Origin: Gillisia lutea
Lineage (GTDB): Bacteria > Bacteroidota > Bacteroidia > Flavobacteriales > Flavobacteriaceae
Reading direction: 5' to 3'
Length of the DNA stretch: 64,000 nt
Assembly: GCF_021568705.1 (NCBI RefSeq)
Contig: NZ_JAKGTH010000008.1
Span: forward strand, 424,289 to 488,288
In this document: positions 8,770 through 17,965 of the stretch, in pieces
How the letters are laid out: every line of letters begins with the position of its first letter
How positions within the stretch are numbered: position 1 is the first letter of the stretch
Made by a program: the position numbers and the translations under genes
The notes under the pieces: model-generated
Databases searched by the model: none
The model's input: only the letters and a program-made list of their open reading frames with translations
Told to the model about the DNA's origin: nothing

Positions 8770-10109
8770 TAGTTCCAGGTATTATTTTGTTCGATATCTT
8801 TTTCCATAATTTCCTTTATCTTTCTCTCTTCCCAGGTAGATCCATATCCGAAAACTGAAAATCCATGAATGGCTAAGCCTAATCCCCATCCAAATAAAGG
8901 GAACCAAAACCATTGAAAGCCCCAATAGGTCATATAATTTATAAATATCAAAAATGGTATAATTACACAATAGGAAATTAAGTTCCCATAAAAATCCTTG
9001 ATCTCTTTTACACGCTGTTTAGCTTTAAAATAAGCTTCACTCTTGTTATATTGATTTGTTTCCATAACTGAAAATTGTTTTGTTAATATTGGTAATTTCA
9101 CTCGAAATACATCCGGGTTCTGTTCTATAAGTACTTCCCGTTTAGTAATTAGAGCATATCTGTCGGCAATGTTCTGCAGGCCTACCCCTTTTCTTGCTTT
9201 AAGTACTTCTTTTTTTTGATAATCATTTTCCACAATTAAATAACCATCTTCTTCGTATATCCTTATATGTAAAGGTTTGTTTTCACTTACCACATTATGC
9301 TTAATTGTATTTTCCAATAGCAATTGCAATGATAGAGGCACCACCTTACCTTCAGGATTTGTGATGCTATTGGGCACTTCATACTGAATACTATTTTCAA
9401 ATCTCATTTTAAGCAGGTTCATATAAAGCACTGCAAAAGATAATTCTTCTTCTATAGAGACCAGCTCCTTATCCTTTTGTTCTAAAACATAGCGATAGAT
9501 CTTAGATAAGGAAGTGGTGAACTTTTGAGCATTCTCCGGACTTTCTTCAATTAATGAGGTTAGCACATTTAAACTGTTAAAAAGAAAGTGAGGATCTATT
9601 TGATTTTTTAAGCTTTCAAATTTTGCTGAAGCCGTACCTGCAATAATTTTCTGTTCTTTTACTTTTTTCTCCTGAAGTGCTTTATAAAAATAAAAAGCAT
9701 GAAAAAATAATGATATAACTACCGTAATTATTAATGCTGTCAGGTAAAAAGTGCCATTTTGATCTTTAATGAATTCGGTATACGATTTCCCTTCTAATAA
9801 AACGTTATGTAGTAACCTTATAAAAAATAGTGCAAATAAGGTGAGACAGATAGATCCTAAAAAACCTACCACAAACCTGTATCGCTGATCATATTTCTCC
9901 CAATTGATTTTATGATTGATATAATTGAAGAAATAATAGTTAATAAGTGTAAGCGGCAGCGTATAAAGCACGTATAACCCAAAAGATTTGAGAGTGGAAA
10001 TATCCAGATCCAGACCTTCACCAGATAGAAGCTTAAAACTCACCTCTAAAGCATTCAATAAGAAGCTTATTACCAAGATTATAATTGCAAGTTTTATGAC
10101 TTTTTTCAT
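8769..10109 (-). CDS. LytS-type sensor histidine kinase with C-terminal 2TM domain
   Basis: The 446-aa protein has four predicted membrane segments in residues 5-145, then the His_kinase domain with ESLKNQIDPHFLFNSLNVL (phospho-acceptor His174). The ATPase N-box LLLENTIKHNVV and the G-box GVGLQNIADRY end near residue 335. Residues 360-446 are a complete 2TM domain ending WEERKIKEIMEKD, almost the same as the tail of the next gene. It probably senses an envelope or intramembrane cue and phosphorylates the LytTR regulator at 7660. ATG at 10109; overlaps the 2TM gene by one base. Confidence 0.93.
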   Translation of the reverse strand: MKKVIKLAIIILVISFLLNALEVSFKLLSGEGLDLDISTLKSFGLYVLYTLPLTLINYYFFNYINHKINWEKYDQRYRFVVGFLGSICLTLFALFFIRLLHNVLLEGKSYTEFIKDQNGTFYLTALIITVVISLFFHAFYFYKALQEKKVKEQKIIAGTASAKFESLKNQIDPHFLFNSLNVLTSLIEESPENAQKFTTSLSKIYRYVLEQKDKELVSIEEELSFAVLYMNLLKMRFENSIQYEVPNSITNPEGKVVPLSLQLLLENTIKHNVVSENKPLHIRIYEEDGYLIVENDYQKKEVLKARKGVGLQNIADRYALITKREVLIEQNPDVFRVKLPILTKQFSVMETNQYNKSEAYFKAKQRVKEIKDFYGNLISYCVIIPFLIFINYMTYWGFQWFWFPLFGWGLGLAIHGFSVFGYGSTWEERKIKEIMEKDIEQNNTWN

Positions 10110-10124
10110 TATTCTATTTCAATA

Positions 10125-10748
10125 TTATTTACCACACTGGCTTATGGCCTGCTCGGCCTGTTCTTTACCCCATTTAGGATAAAAAGCTATTTCCGACTTA
10201 AAGGTATCAAAAAGTGTTAAAGATTTTTCTATCCTGTCACAAATTGGCTGGGTATCTGTTCCAAAATATTTGGCCGATCCCATTTCAAATTGGGCTTTGG
10301 AGAGTATTACTCTAGGATTAGTAGGATCGATTTTTTCTGCCTGTTCATAGATTTGTATTACTTTTCCAGATAGTTTCTGACCGTTGTTCATGGGATCATT
10401 AGCAATTAATGCTGTGTATATTAAAGCCTGTACAACCAGCAATTCGGGATTTTCAGGATCTTTATTAAGCTCCTTATCCAGTGCTTCTTGAGCTTTTGCC
10501 ACCAAATCTTCCACGTTTTTATTATCCAAGTTCTGAAATGCCCTCGTGGTATTAACTAGAGCCACATAATAATTAGGTATCCATTCTTCCTGCTCGGCAA
10601 TTGCAATTCTTTCAAAAAGATCTGAAGCTTCAGCTGGTCTATCATTTTGCCAAAGTTCTAAGGCTTGTGCCATTCCTTCATCATAATTATTTTGAGAAAA
10701 AATGAGATTAGTGAAAAGCAACGCGAGTATTAAAATGATTTTTTCCAT
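10125..10748 (-). CDS. Secreted TPR-like repeat protein
   Basis: The 207-aa protein has a Sec signal peptide (about 1-18, ending FSQ) and helical repeats resembling TPR: MAQALELWQNDRPAEASDLF, LVAKAQEALDKELNKDPENPE and YEQAEKIDPTNPRVILSKAQFE. Two cysteines (PICDR and SQCGK) lie near the C-terminus and could pair in the periplasm. It lies 15 nt upstream of the kinase gene and 123 nt after the TonB receptor gene on the same strand, so it likely belongs to that operon. Such proteins usually bind partner proteins; here the receptor is an obvious candidate, as inference. Confidence 0.8.
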   Translation of the reverse strand: MEKIILILALLFTNLIFSQNNYDEGMAQALELWQNDRPAEASDLFERIAIAEQEEWIPNYYVALVNTTRAFQNLDNKNVEDLVAKAQEALDKELNKDPENPELLVVQALIYTALIANDPMNNGQKLSGKVIQIYEQAEKIDPTNPRVILSKAQFEMGSAKYFGTDTQPICDRIEKSLTLFDTFKSEIAFYPKWGKEQAEQAISQCGK

Positions 10749-10871
10749 AAGTTCTATTTTTATTAATTGTTTTACAAATATCTTCTGATTATCACCGATT
10801 TTAAATTAAGAATTACCGAGTTGTACAATTTTAATGATGAATTGTATCTCATTTCTTTGAATTCAATAGTT

Positions 10872-13025
10872 TTAAAGATTATCTAATTGGTTTGTTTTCT
10901 TATCGTCACTAATAGTCCAAAAGAAACCAACAAAGAAAAACCTGTCTGCAGTTGGAGTAATTGCCTGCCTTCTAAAGTTACCATTAGAATCTGCTGAAGA
11001 TGCATACTCGTAACCATAGACATTTTTAGTTCCTAATACGTTCGACACAGAGAAATAAAGAATCTTCTGCTTACTTAAAAGGTAAGCCCAACTCAAGCTT
11101 AAGTTATTATACGATTTGGTTTTAGAGCTCATAAATGAATCTTGATTGGGGTTGTTATAGGGCCTTCCAGAACTAAAAGTATTGGTAAGTCCTACCTGAG
11201 ATCTTAAATTTGAAATCCAGTATTTAGTTACCATAGATAAGGTATGATTGGCCACAAAATTTGGAGTGGTTTGTACAGGATAGTTCTTAAATTTTCTTTC
11301 AGAATCTATATAAGAATAAGAAACCCAATATTCCAAATTCTTAATACTGGAACCATCTCTATAAAATACTTCCAACCCGCCGGCATATCCGTCTCCAGAA
11401 TTTTGAAGAGCTGTTAAATAAGAATTCTCATTCCCGTTATAAGTAACTAGATCTCTGTATTTTTTATAATAAGCTTCTAATCTTAGGAACCTGTTATCTT
11501 TATTAAATTGATAATTCACTATATAATGTGATGCTTTTTCAGATGATAGCTCTTCGTTGTATTTCAAATAATCTGCCTTAGGAGCTTGTGTGAAGTCGCC
11601 ATATGCAAAGGAGAATTGTGAAGAATTACTCACTTTATAAGCCATAGAAAGTCTTGGAGAAATTCTGGTCTCGTCTAAATAGTCATTATATGATCCGCGC
11701 ACTCCTAATTTAAGAGCGAAATTCTTGTTGAATAAAATATCTGCTTCTGTATAAATTGCGCCAATATTTGTATGGAAATCTGATATAAACGTAGAAATCT
11801 CTGGTTGCTCTATAGTTTCATCAAATTTGGAGGAAAACAGATCAGATCCTGCTGACAGTTTTATATGATCTGAAAATCTTTTGCTTACTTTCAATTTTAA
11901 ATGAAATGCGTTTTCAGAATTATTGATCTTAGTAGTGTTATAATTTATATGATTAGTTCCATAACCATAGCTCAGGCCGGTATTTAATTCCCAGCGATCG
12001 CCGAAATTACCTAAGTAAGAGGTGTTCAAATAAAAATTATTATTTTTTAAATCAATTCTTTCCTTACTTTCCAACTCCACACTTTCACGATTAAAATCAA
12101 ATCTTGAAGCATCAAAGGCTGCATAAGTTTTCCATAATCCCCTTTTTAAAGATTGTCTATAAACTGCTTCTCCCGAAATGGATTCAGCAGGCTTGTTCCA
12201 GTCTAAATTTTGAGGTGCAACCAGCATATAAGGAGCAAGGTTAATATAGGAAGCATTAACGCTTAACGACCTGTTTTTCCATTTCTGGGTATTTCCAATC
12301 CCTAAACCTACCGTCATTAATGAGATGTCGGTTTTGTTTTGTTCGGCTTCGTCCTCAGTATTCAGCAATAGAACTCCAGAGAGTGCTTCCCCATATTCTG
12401 CGCTATAACCTCCGGTTTGAAAAGAAATACCTTTGAAAAGAAATGGTGAAAATCTCCCTCTACTTGGTACATTTTGAACTGATGCACTATAAGGTTGTGC
12501 CACTCTTAGGCCATCAACATAGGTTTGAGTTTCTTCGGCCTCCCCTCCTCTTACCAAGAGTCTACCGCTTTCTCCAGCCACTTGAGTTCCCGGTAAAGTT
12601 TGAAGGGCCGCAATAATATTACCTGCACTTCCTGCCGTAGTTACAATATCTAATGGTTTTAAAACCGAAACTTTTGAAGCTGCCCCTGCTTGAAATGACC
12701 CCGCATTCAAAATTACTGCATCCAGTGCATTCAGGTCTTCTTTTAAAACAATGTTTAAAGCTTTCATATTGGAGACTAACATTGGTAATCTCGTAGTCTT
12801 AAAAGACAGGAAAGAAACAAGCAAAGTCCGTTCCCCTGATGCTTTGGTAGAAAATGAAAAGGAACCGTCTTCCTTAGAGGTGTCTCCATTATAAGTGCCT
12901 TCTATAAAAACATTGGCACCCATTACCGGTTTCCCTTTAACATTTACAACTCTCCCTGATATTTCGGTTTGAGCACAAAGAAATTGGCTAAAAAATAAAA
13001 TTGACAAAATAAATATAGATCTCAT
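10872..13025 (-). CDS. TonB-dependent outer membrane receptor
   Basis: The 717-aa protein starts with a signal peptide (1-18, FLCAQ) and a CarboxypepD_reg-like domain (about 20-95, EISGRVVNVKGKPVMGANVF). The plug region follows (about 100-225, LQTLPGTQVAGESGRLLVRGG and YSAEYGEALSGVL), then a 22-strand type beta-barrel ending in an aromatic residue-rich strand (FFFVGFFWTI). It imports an unknown ligand using TonB energy. No SusD partner is adjacent. It heads a minus-strand run with a TPR protein and a LytTR two-component system. A short inverted repeat (AATACT at 13082, AGTATT at 13095) lies upstream and could be an operator, but this is weak. Confidence 0.93.
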   Translation of the reverse strand: MRSIFILSILFFSQFLCAQTEISGRVVNVKGKPVMGANVFIEGTYNGDTSKEDGSFSFSTKASGERTLLVSFLSFKTTRLPMLVSNMKALNIVLKEDLNALDAVILNAGSFQAGAASKVSVLKPLDIVTTAGSAGNIIAALQTLPGTQVAGESGRLLVRGGEAEETQTYVDGLRVAQPYSASVQNVPSRGRFSPFLFKGISFQTGGYSAEYGEALSGVLLLNTEDEAEQNKTDISLMTVGLGIGNTQKWKNRSLSVNASYINLAPYMLVAPQNLDWNKPAESISGEAVYRQSLKRGLWKTYAAFDASRFDFNRESVELESKERIDLKNNNFYLNTSYLGNFGDRWELNTGLSYGYGTNHINYNTTKINNSENAFHLKLKVSKRFSDHIKLSAGSDLFSSKFDETIEQPEISTFISDFHTNIGAIYTEADILFNKNFALKLGVRGSYNDYLDETRISPRLSMAYKVSNSSQFSFAYGDFTQAPKADYLKYNEELSSEKASHYIVNYQFNKDNRFLRLEAYYKKYRDLVTYNGNENSYLTALQNSGDGYAGGLEVFYRDGSSIKNLEYWVSYSYIDSERKFKNYPVQTTPNFVANHTLSMVTKYWISNLRSQVGLTNTFSSGRPYNNPNQDSFMSSKTKSYNNLSLSWAYLLSKQKILYFSVSNVLGTKNVYGYEYASSADSNGNFRRQAITPTADRFFFVGFFWTISDDKKTNQLDNL

Positions 13026-13208
13026 AACAGTTGGATTATAAGGTCAAAATTGAATTATTTCTATGTTACTATATAAAAATTAATACTGAAATGTAGTATT
13101 GAACGGATGAGCTGAAATTCATGTATCAATTTTATCAGTTCTTAAATTTTTAAATTATCCTTAACACTATATTTTATACCTTGAAAACTTAATCAATCAA
13201 CCAATAAC

Positions 13209-13643
13209 ATGAACATTTTTGAGGCTTTACGACAAGAACATGAAATACAACGAGACCTAGCTAAAAAGCTAGTAGAAACACATGGAGACACCGAGGAACG
13301 AAAGAAAATTTTTGACCAGTTGAAACATGAACTTAAGATACATGCCGATGCAGAAGAGAGACATTTCTACGTACCTCTTATTCAAAAGGATTTAACTCAG
13401 GAAAAAGCAAGGCATAGTGTAGCTGAGCATCATGAAATGGATGAACTAGTAGAGCAATTGGAAGATACCGAAATGAGTGCTTCAAACTGGTTAAAGATTG
13501 CAAAAGACCTAAGACATAAAGTGAATCATCATTTAGATGAAGAAGAGCATGAAGTTTTTCAAATGGCTGGGAAAGCCTTGACGGAAAAGCAAAAAATCTC
13601 TCTAGCTGCTGATTATAACAAGGAAATAAGAGAAAACAGATAG
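13209..13643 (+). CDS. Hemerythrin HHE-domain protein
   Basis: The 144-aa protein is all helical with the hemerythrin-like metal ligands: the His of RQEHEIQRDL, the His of KIHADAEERHFY, the His of AEHHEMDEL and the pair in NHHLDEEEHEVF. HHE proteins bind a di-iron centre and are linked to oxygen, nitric oxide or iron-sulfur repair roles; the specific one is not shown here. ATG at 13209. Monocistronic, divergent from the TonB receptor and convergent with the NADH dehydrogenase across a strong hairpin. Confidence 0.88.
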   Translation: MNIFEALRQEHEIQRDLAKKLVETHGDTEERKKIFDQLKHELKIHADAEERHFYVPLIQKDLTQEKARHSVAEHHEMDELVEQLEDTEMSASNWLKIAKDLRHKVNHHLDEEEHEVFQMAGKALTEKQKISLAADYNKEIRENR

Positions 13644-13649
13644 TATTAT

Positions 13650-13693
13650 TTTGTTCAGAAATAGCCTTCTACATCAGGGTATTTCTGAACAAA
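13650..13693. terminator. Bidirectional terminator between hemerythrin and NADH dehydrogenase genes
   Basis: TTTGTTCAGAAATA at 13650-13663 pairs perfectly with TATTTCTGAACAAA at 13680-13693 between convergent genes. Confidence 0.8.
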
Positions 13694-13699
13694 CATTTA

Positions 13700-15007
13700 T
13701 TAAGACGTCTTCTTTTCTATTTCTAAATTCTTCTTATAATTCTTGAAAGGCCTAATGATCAGCCTGGCAGCCTTGTCATAATTCACATAATTATACACCC
13801 AATTAAAAAAGGTAACTAATCGGTTTCTAAAACCTATTAAGAACCATAGATGGATAAACATCCATACAAACCACGCAAAGAAGCCACCAAATTTGAACTT
13901 TTTGAGGTCTACAACAGCCCTGTTTCTTCCTACCGTTGCCATAGTCCCTTTATCTTTATATTGAAACGGCTCTAATGGCTCATTTTTTAATAAACGGGCA
14001 AAGTTCTTAGCTAAATGGCTTCCTTGTTGAATAGCAGGCTGGGCTACCATAGGATGCCCTTTAGGAAATTCTTCTGTTTGCATAACTGCTATATCTCCTA
14101 CAGCAAAAATGTTTTCATAGCCATTTACCTGATTGAAAACATTTACTTGGTACCGATTTGCTTTTTCCAGCATTGCCGATGCATTTAAGCCTTTTACCGG
14201 CGCACCAGTAACTCCCGCACTCCATATAAAAGTTGCTGCTTTAAAAACTTCATTGGTGTTTGTCACGACCTCTTTCCCATCATAAGACTCTACCATAGTA
14301 TTGAGATGGATCTTTACCCCTAATTCTTTTAAAAACTTTTCTGCCTTTTGGGAAGCATTCTCACTCATGGGAGGAAGGACTCTATCCATTCCTTCCAATA
14401 AATGAATATTCATTTCCTCTACATTAATGTCAGGATAATCTTTAGGAACCACATGATTCTTTAACTCGGCAATAGCCCCGCTAAGCTCTACGCCCGTAGG
14501 TCCCGCACCAGCTAGTACAAAATTCAGTAAAGCTTTTCGTTCATCAACATTATCGGTTATTACCGCTTGTTCAAGATTTTCGAGTATCAAACTTCTAATA
14601 TTCAATGCCTGTGGAACGGTTTTCATCCACATGGCATTCTCTTCAATACTTTTGTTTCCGAAGAAATTTGTTTTAGAACCTGTGGCTATAACCAAATAAT
14701 CAAAGGCGATATCCCCAATACTTGAGCTTATAAGATTTCTATCAGGATCTATACCTGTTACTTCCGCCATTCTAAAAAATGCCTTATCTCCGGTTCTGGT
14801 TATTTTCCGAAGTGGATATGCAATAGAATCTGGCTCTAAACCTGAAGTAGAAACCTGATATAATAAGGGCTGAAATGTGTGATAATTATGTCGGTCCAAA
14901 AGCACCACCTGTAAGGGCAGTTTCAATAGTTTCTTCAATAATGAGATTCCGGCAAAGCCTCCTCCTATTATTACTACTCTTGGTAAATCGCTTTTTGGTA
15001 CGTTCAT
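13700..15007 (-). CDS. ndh: Type II NADH:quinone oxidoreductase-like FAD enzyme
   Basis: The 435-aa protein has an N-terminal FAD Rossmann motif (VVIIGGGFAGISLLKKL, residues 11-27), a second NAD-binding Rossmann motif (VLAGAGPTGVELSGAIAEL, about 163-181) and the FAD-binding sequence NIFAVGDIAVMQ. The C-terminal part is hydrophobic (FFAWFVWMFIHLWFLIGF), as in NDH-2 enzymes that attach to the membrane by a C-terminal region. It would oxidise NADH and reduce menaquinone without pumping protons. ATG at 15007. Family assignment is secure; the symbol is by family resemblance. Confidence 0.88.
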   Translation of the reverse strand: MNVPKSDLPRVVIIGGGFAGISLLKKLLKLPLQVVLLDRHNYHTFQPLLYQVSTSGLEPDSIAYPLRKITRTGDKAFFRMAEVTGIDPDRNLISSSIGDIAFDYLVIATGSKTNFFGNKSIEENAMWMKTVPQALNIRSLILENLEQAVITDNVDERKALLNFVLAGAGPTGVELSGAIAELKNHVVPKDYPDINVEEMNIHLLEGMDRVLPPMSENASQKAEKFLKELGVKIHLNTMVESYDGKEVVTNTNEVFKAATFIWSAGVTGAPVKGLNASAMLEKANRYQVNVFNQVNGYENIFAVGDIAVMQTEEFPKGHPMVAQPAIQQGSHLAKNFARLLKNEPLEPFQYKDKGTMATVGRNRAVVDLKKFKFGGFFAWFVWMFIHLWFLIGFRNRLVTFFNWVYNYVNYDKAARLIIRPFKNYKKNLEIEKKTS

Positions 15008-15243
15008 ACTGCTCTTTTTCCAAAGTTATCATTTCAAAATCTGATGAATACTTTTATCAGCCCAAAAATTAGTTAAAAAACAAATCTAAATGATCTTATA
15101 AGCATTTTAGAAGCTCCTAAGTTCAAACATTGGAAAAGATGTCAGGAAAAAATAACTCTAAACTACCTTATTTGTTGGATTATTTTCAAAACCTTTGTAA
15201 CGTTGTCTATAAAGAAGCTACTAATATTTGCCAACCAAGATTT

Positions 15244-15738
15244 GTGAATAAAGAACTTGAACATACGTTTGTTAGTAATTTGGAGAAACACCAAAATATA
15301 GTGCACAAAATTTGTCGCATCTATACTAATGATCAGGCTTCTCACAACGATCTCTTTCAGGAGGTTACCATTCAGCTTTGGAAAGCTTACCCCAAATTTA
15401 GGGGAGACGCCAAATTTAGTACCTGGATGTATCGAGTAGCTTTAAACACAGCAATTACATTATACCGTAAGAAAAAGAGAGGAATCCAGACTCAGGACTA
15501 CGATAGCGTACATTTTAGAATAACGGCACAGGAATACGATGATGAGGAAGAACAACAATTAAAACTGATGTACACTGCAGTTAAAGAATTAAATGATATT
15601 GATAAAGCCCTTGTCTTTCTGTATTTAGAAGATAAGAACTATAAAGAAATCTCAGAAACACTTGGGATAAGTGAAGTAAATGCCAGAGTGAAAATGAACA
15701 GAGTGAAAACTAAACTAAAAAAAATATTAAATCCGTAA
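15244..15738 (+). CDS. ECF-type sigma factor
   Basis: The sigma region 2 reads LFQEVTIQLWKAYPKFRGDAKFS and region 4 reads EDKNYKEISETLGISEVNARV. The open frame begins upstream, with TTG at 15130 and ATG at 15139. I prefer the GTG at 15244 because flavobacterial homologues typically begin at the equivalent of NKELEHTFVSNLEKHQN, and the 35 residues before it look unrelated to the family. With the ATG the protein would be 199 aa. The next gene starts four bases after the stop and encodes a membrane protein, the usual partner of this sigma group. Function is certain; the start is not. Confidence 0.88.
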   Translation: MNKELEHTFVSNLEKHQNIVHKICRIYTNDQASHNDLFQEVTIQLWKAYPKFRGDAKFSTWMYRVALNTAITLYRKKKRGIQTQDYDSVHFRITAQEYDDEEEQQLKLMYTAVKELNDIDKALVFLYLEDKNYKEISETLGISEVNARVKMNRVKTKLKKILNP

Positions 15739-15742
15739 GCAT

Positions 15743-16381
15743 ATGGATGAATTAGATTTATTAAAAAAAGATTGGAAAAAGCAGGAGGGTAATTACCCTA
15801 AGCTTAGCTATGACGAGATCTATAAAATGATTTGGAAGAAATCTTCCTCCATAGTAAAATGGATATTTGTTATCAGTATTATTGAATTTCTATTTTGGGC
15901 TGTTATGAATGTATTTCTGGCAGACAATGAATACTGGAAGGAAATGGAACGTATTCATTTAAAAGGCTTTACAATAGCACTATATATTATAGGCTATATC
16001 ATAACTTTTTATTTTATCTATAATTTTTACCAAAACTATAGAAAAATCTCTTCAACAGATAATGCTGCCCATCTCATGGAAAGCATTCTAAAAACCAGAA
16101 AGACCGTAAAATATTATATTTGGTATGTGCTTATTTCCTCTGGTTTAACAGCTTTAGTATATACGTATTTCATGTTACGCTATCATGCAACAGAAACCCA
16201 GGTTGAGAAAATTACGACATACGACTTCAATACTAAGCAATGGTTGATCTTCCTTGGATTGATGTTTGTATTTTTCGCTGTATTCCTGGGCTTGATTTGG
16301 TTGTTCTATCGCCTTCTTTATGGAATATTACTTAAAAGACTTTCAAAAAATTATAAGGAATTGAAGAAACTAGAAGTATAA
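15743..16381 (+). CDS. Multi-pass membrane protein paired with the ECF sigma factor
   Basis: The 212-aa protein has a short cytoplasmic N-terminus (MDELDLLKKDWKKQEG) and four membrane segments (about 35-57, 76-97, 122-143 and 165-190). The pairing with this sigma type, four bases apart, is common in Flavobacteriaceae. Because the N-terminus is charged and cytoplasmic, it may act as an anti-sigma or tether, but no classical anti-sigma domain is visible, so this role is inferred from position only. A terminator follows. Confidence 0.8.
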   Translation: MDELDLLKKDWKKQEGNYPKLSYDEIYKMIWKKSSSIVKWIFVISIIEFLFWAVMNVFLADNEYWKEMERIHLKGFTIALYIIGYIITFYFIYNFYQNYRKISSTDNAAHLMESILKTRKTVKYYIWYVLISSGLTALVYTYFMLRYHATETQVEKITTYDFNTKQWLIFLGLMFVFFAVFLGLIWLFYRLLYGILLKRLSKNYKELKKLEV

Positions 16382-16399
16382 TTCATAAGTTTCAAAATA

Positions 16400-16435
16400 T
16401 AAAAAAGCCTGAATAGTGTTATTCAGGCTTTTTCG
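16400..16435. terminator. Terminator between convergent genes
   Basis: AAAAGCCTGAATA pairs with TATTCAGGCTTTT over a short loop and lies between the sigma partner gene (plus) and the acyltransferase gene (minus). It is T-rich on both sides and probably works in both directions. Confidence 0.85.
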
Positions 16436-16455
16436 TTTCTATTAAGAATATAATA

Positions 16456-17259
16456 TCAATATTCCCACTGTCTTGTTTTATTAAGCTCTTCTATAGCTTC
16501 CAGCTCATCCTGAGGAATTACCTTTAAAAATGAGGAATGTTGTTCTATAGCATATTCTAGCTTTTCTACTATTTCCTCTACAGATTCATTATCATAATCT
16601 ATTTCTAAAGGTGGTTTAATTTGAAAAGATTGTAAAATCCCCCTTTTCTTGATTCTGATTCCCTTTTTATCGAAAGACCTTCTAAATCCGTCAATAACAA
16701 TAGGAATTACAATGGGTTTATATTGTTTAATGATGTGGGCCGTCCCCTTTCTAATAGGTTTAAATGGCTTGGTAGTTCCCTGTGGAAAGGTAATTACCCA
16801 ACCATCTTTTAAGGCAATACCTATATTCTCGGTATCATCAAAATTTACTTCCCGTTGAACCTCTTTACCCTTTTCTCTCCAGGTTCTTTCTACGCTTACC
16901 GCTCCGGCATATGCCATAATCCGGGTTAAGAGTCCTGCTTGCATGGTTTCTTTTGCAGCAACGTAATAGACATTTAATTTAGGCTGCCATAAATAACCAA
17001 CATTCTTTATGGAGTCTACCCGACCGCTTAAACTGGCATTGAATACATGGAACATTGCGGTTACATCGGCAAAATAAGTTTGGTGATTAGAAACAAATAA
17101 CACGTTGTTGTTGGGTAAATTCTTTATGATCTCGGAGCCTTCAATTTGCAATTCATTAAAGCCTCGATAGCGTCTATGAGATAACAGACCGAAAATACGG
17201 ATGAGCCATTTTTTCAGAAAAAGATAATGTCCAAACGGATTTTTTTTAAACAACCCCAT
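16456..17259 (-). CDS. 1-acyl-glycerol-3-phosphate acyltransferase-like (PlsC family)
   Basis: The 267-aa protein has the PlsC acyltransferase blocks: SNHQTYFADVTAMF (about 57-70), AVSVERTWREKGKEV, FPQGTTKPFKPIRKGTAH and the Pro-containing IVIPIVIDGF. The first block is HX5D (His59, Asp65) instead of the canonical HX4D; this seems to be a feature of a flavobacterial subgroup. Basic and hydrophobic N-terminal residues suggest membrane association. It likely transfers an acyl chain to a lysophospholipid or an aminolipid precursor. ATG at 17259. Confidence 0.85.
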   Translation of the reverse strand: MGLFKKNPFGHYLFLKKWLIRIFGLLSHRRYRGFNELQIEGSEIIKNLPNNNVLFVSNHQTYFADVTAMFHVFNASLSGRVDSIKNVGYLWQPKLNVYYVAAKETMQAGLLTRIMAYAGAVSVERTWREKGKEVQREVNFDDTENIGIALKDGWVITFPQGTTKPFKPIRKGTAHIIKQYKPIVIPIVIDGFRRSFDKKGIRIKKRGILQSFQIKPPLEIDYDNESVEEIVEKLEYAIEQHSSFLKVIPQDELEAIEELNKTRQWEY

Positions 17260-17323
17260 TTTTGATTTTTATATTAAATTATCTGCCTTTATGTTAAAAA
17301 AGTCGCAAATATAACAATTACTA

Positions 17324-17965
17324 TTAGAGTACTTGTTTCAAGATATCTTTTAATTCGCTAAGCATCATTGCCGTTGCTCCCCATACAACATGTCCGCTTA
17401 AAGTAAAGGCCGGCACTTCAATATTTTTAGCATAGGAAGTGGTTATATTCTGAGTAATAATATTCTTTTCATCCAGGAACTGATCTAAATCCACTTCCAG
17501 TATTTGCTCTACTTCAGATTCCTGCGGTACCAGTATTGGGGTTCTCTCTAATATCCCAACATAGGGATGAACCCAAAAATTGCTTGGCGGAATATAAAGC
17601 TTTGTAAGCTTTTTAATCACTTTTACTTCACTTTGAGGTATTCCAACTTCCTCTTCGGTTTCTCGAAGCGCTGTATATTTTAAATTTTTATCATATACCT
17701 CCACTCTACCGCCTGGAAAACCAACCTGATTGGAATGTATACCCTTATAGGTTTTACGTAAAATCAATACCATGCTGGTAATGTCCTGTTTATTGGGGTA
17801 AAAAACTGCCATCACCCCAGCCTTATTAGGATTTTTTGAAGCGATATCTATTTTTTCAATCTCCCGTATTCTTAAAACAGGAGCCAATTTATAGTGCGAT
17901 TCCTCCCCGGGAAGTGCTATTTTTTCTAAATTTGAAACCTTATATTTAAAGTCAGTAAACACCAT
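17324..17965 (-). CDS. CoA pyrophosphatase-type Nudix hydrolase
   Basis: The 213-aa protein has the CoA-Nudix signature: LILRKTYKGIHSNQVGFPGG, followed by the Nudix box with ALRETEEEVGI (G-x5-E-x7-REUxEExGU pattern). It probably splits CoA or related nucleotides into phosphopantetheine and adenosine diphosphate, limiting CoA levels or cleaning up oxidised CoA. The start is the ATG at 17965, giving VFTDFKYKVSNLEKIALPG, which fits the family N-terminus. The frame stays open to 18106, but that extension would lie wholly inside the divergent gene. The start codon overlaps that of the prolyl isomerase by two bases. Confidence 0.88.
   Translation of the reverse strand: MVFTDFKYKVSNLEKIALPGEESHYKLAPVLRIREIEKIDIASKNPNKAGVMAVFYPNKQDITSMVLILRKTYKGIHSNQVGFPGGRVEVYDKNLKYTALRETEEEVGIPQSEVKVIKKLTKLYIPPSNFWVHPYVGILERTPILVPQESEVEQILEVDLDQFLDEKNIITQNITTSYAKNIEVPAFTLSGHVVWGATAMMLSELKDILKQVL
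17927..17934 (+). promoter_or_regulatory. TAnnTTTG box inside the Nudix gene, candidate promoter of the isomerase
   Basis: TAAATTTG matches the -7 consensus exactly and lies 30 nt before the isomerase ATG, inside the coding sequence of the divergent Nudix gene. There is no intergenic space, so the promoter must be in this position class. No good -33 element is seen. Confidence 0.35.

Noticed and set aside
13082..13100. Inverted repeat AATACT-N7-AGTATT upstream of the TonB receptor
   Set aside because: Six-base arms in AT-rich DNA are expected by chance; kept only as a weak operator hint.
15190..15205. GTAACGTTG, similar to half of the sulfur operator
   Set aside because: The second half does not match and it is inside an ORF region with no link to sulfur genes.
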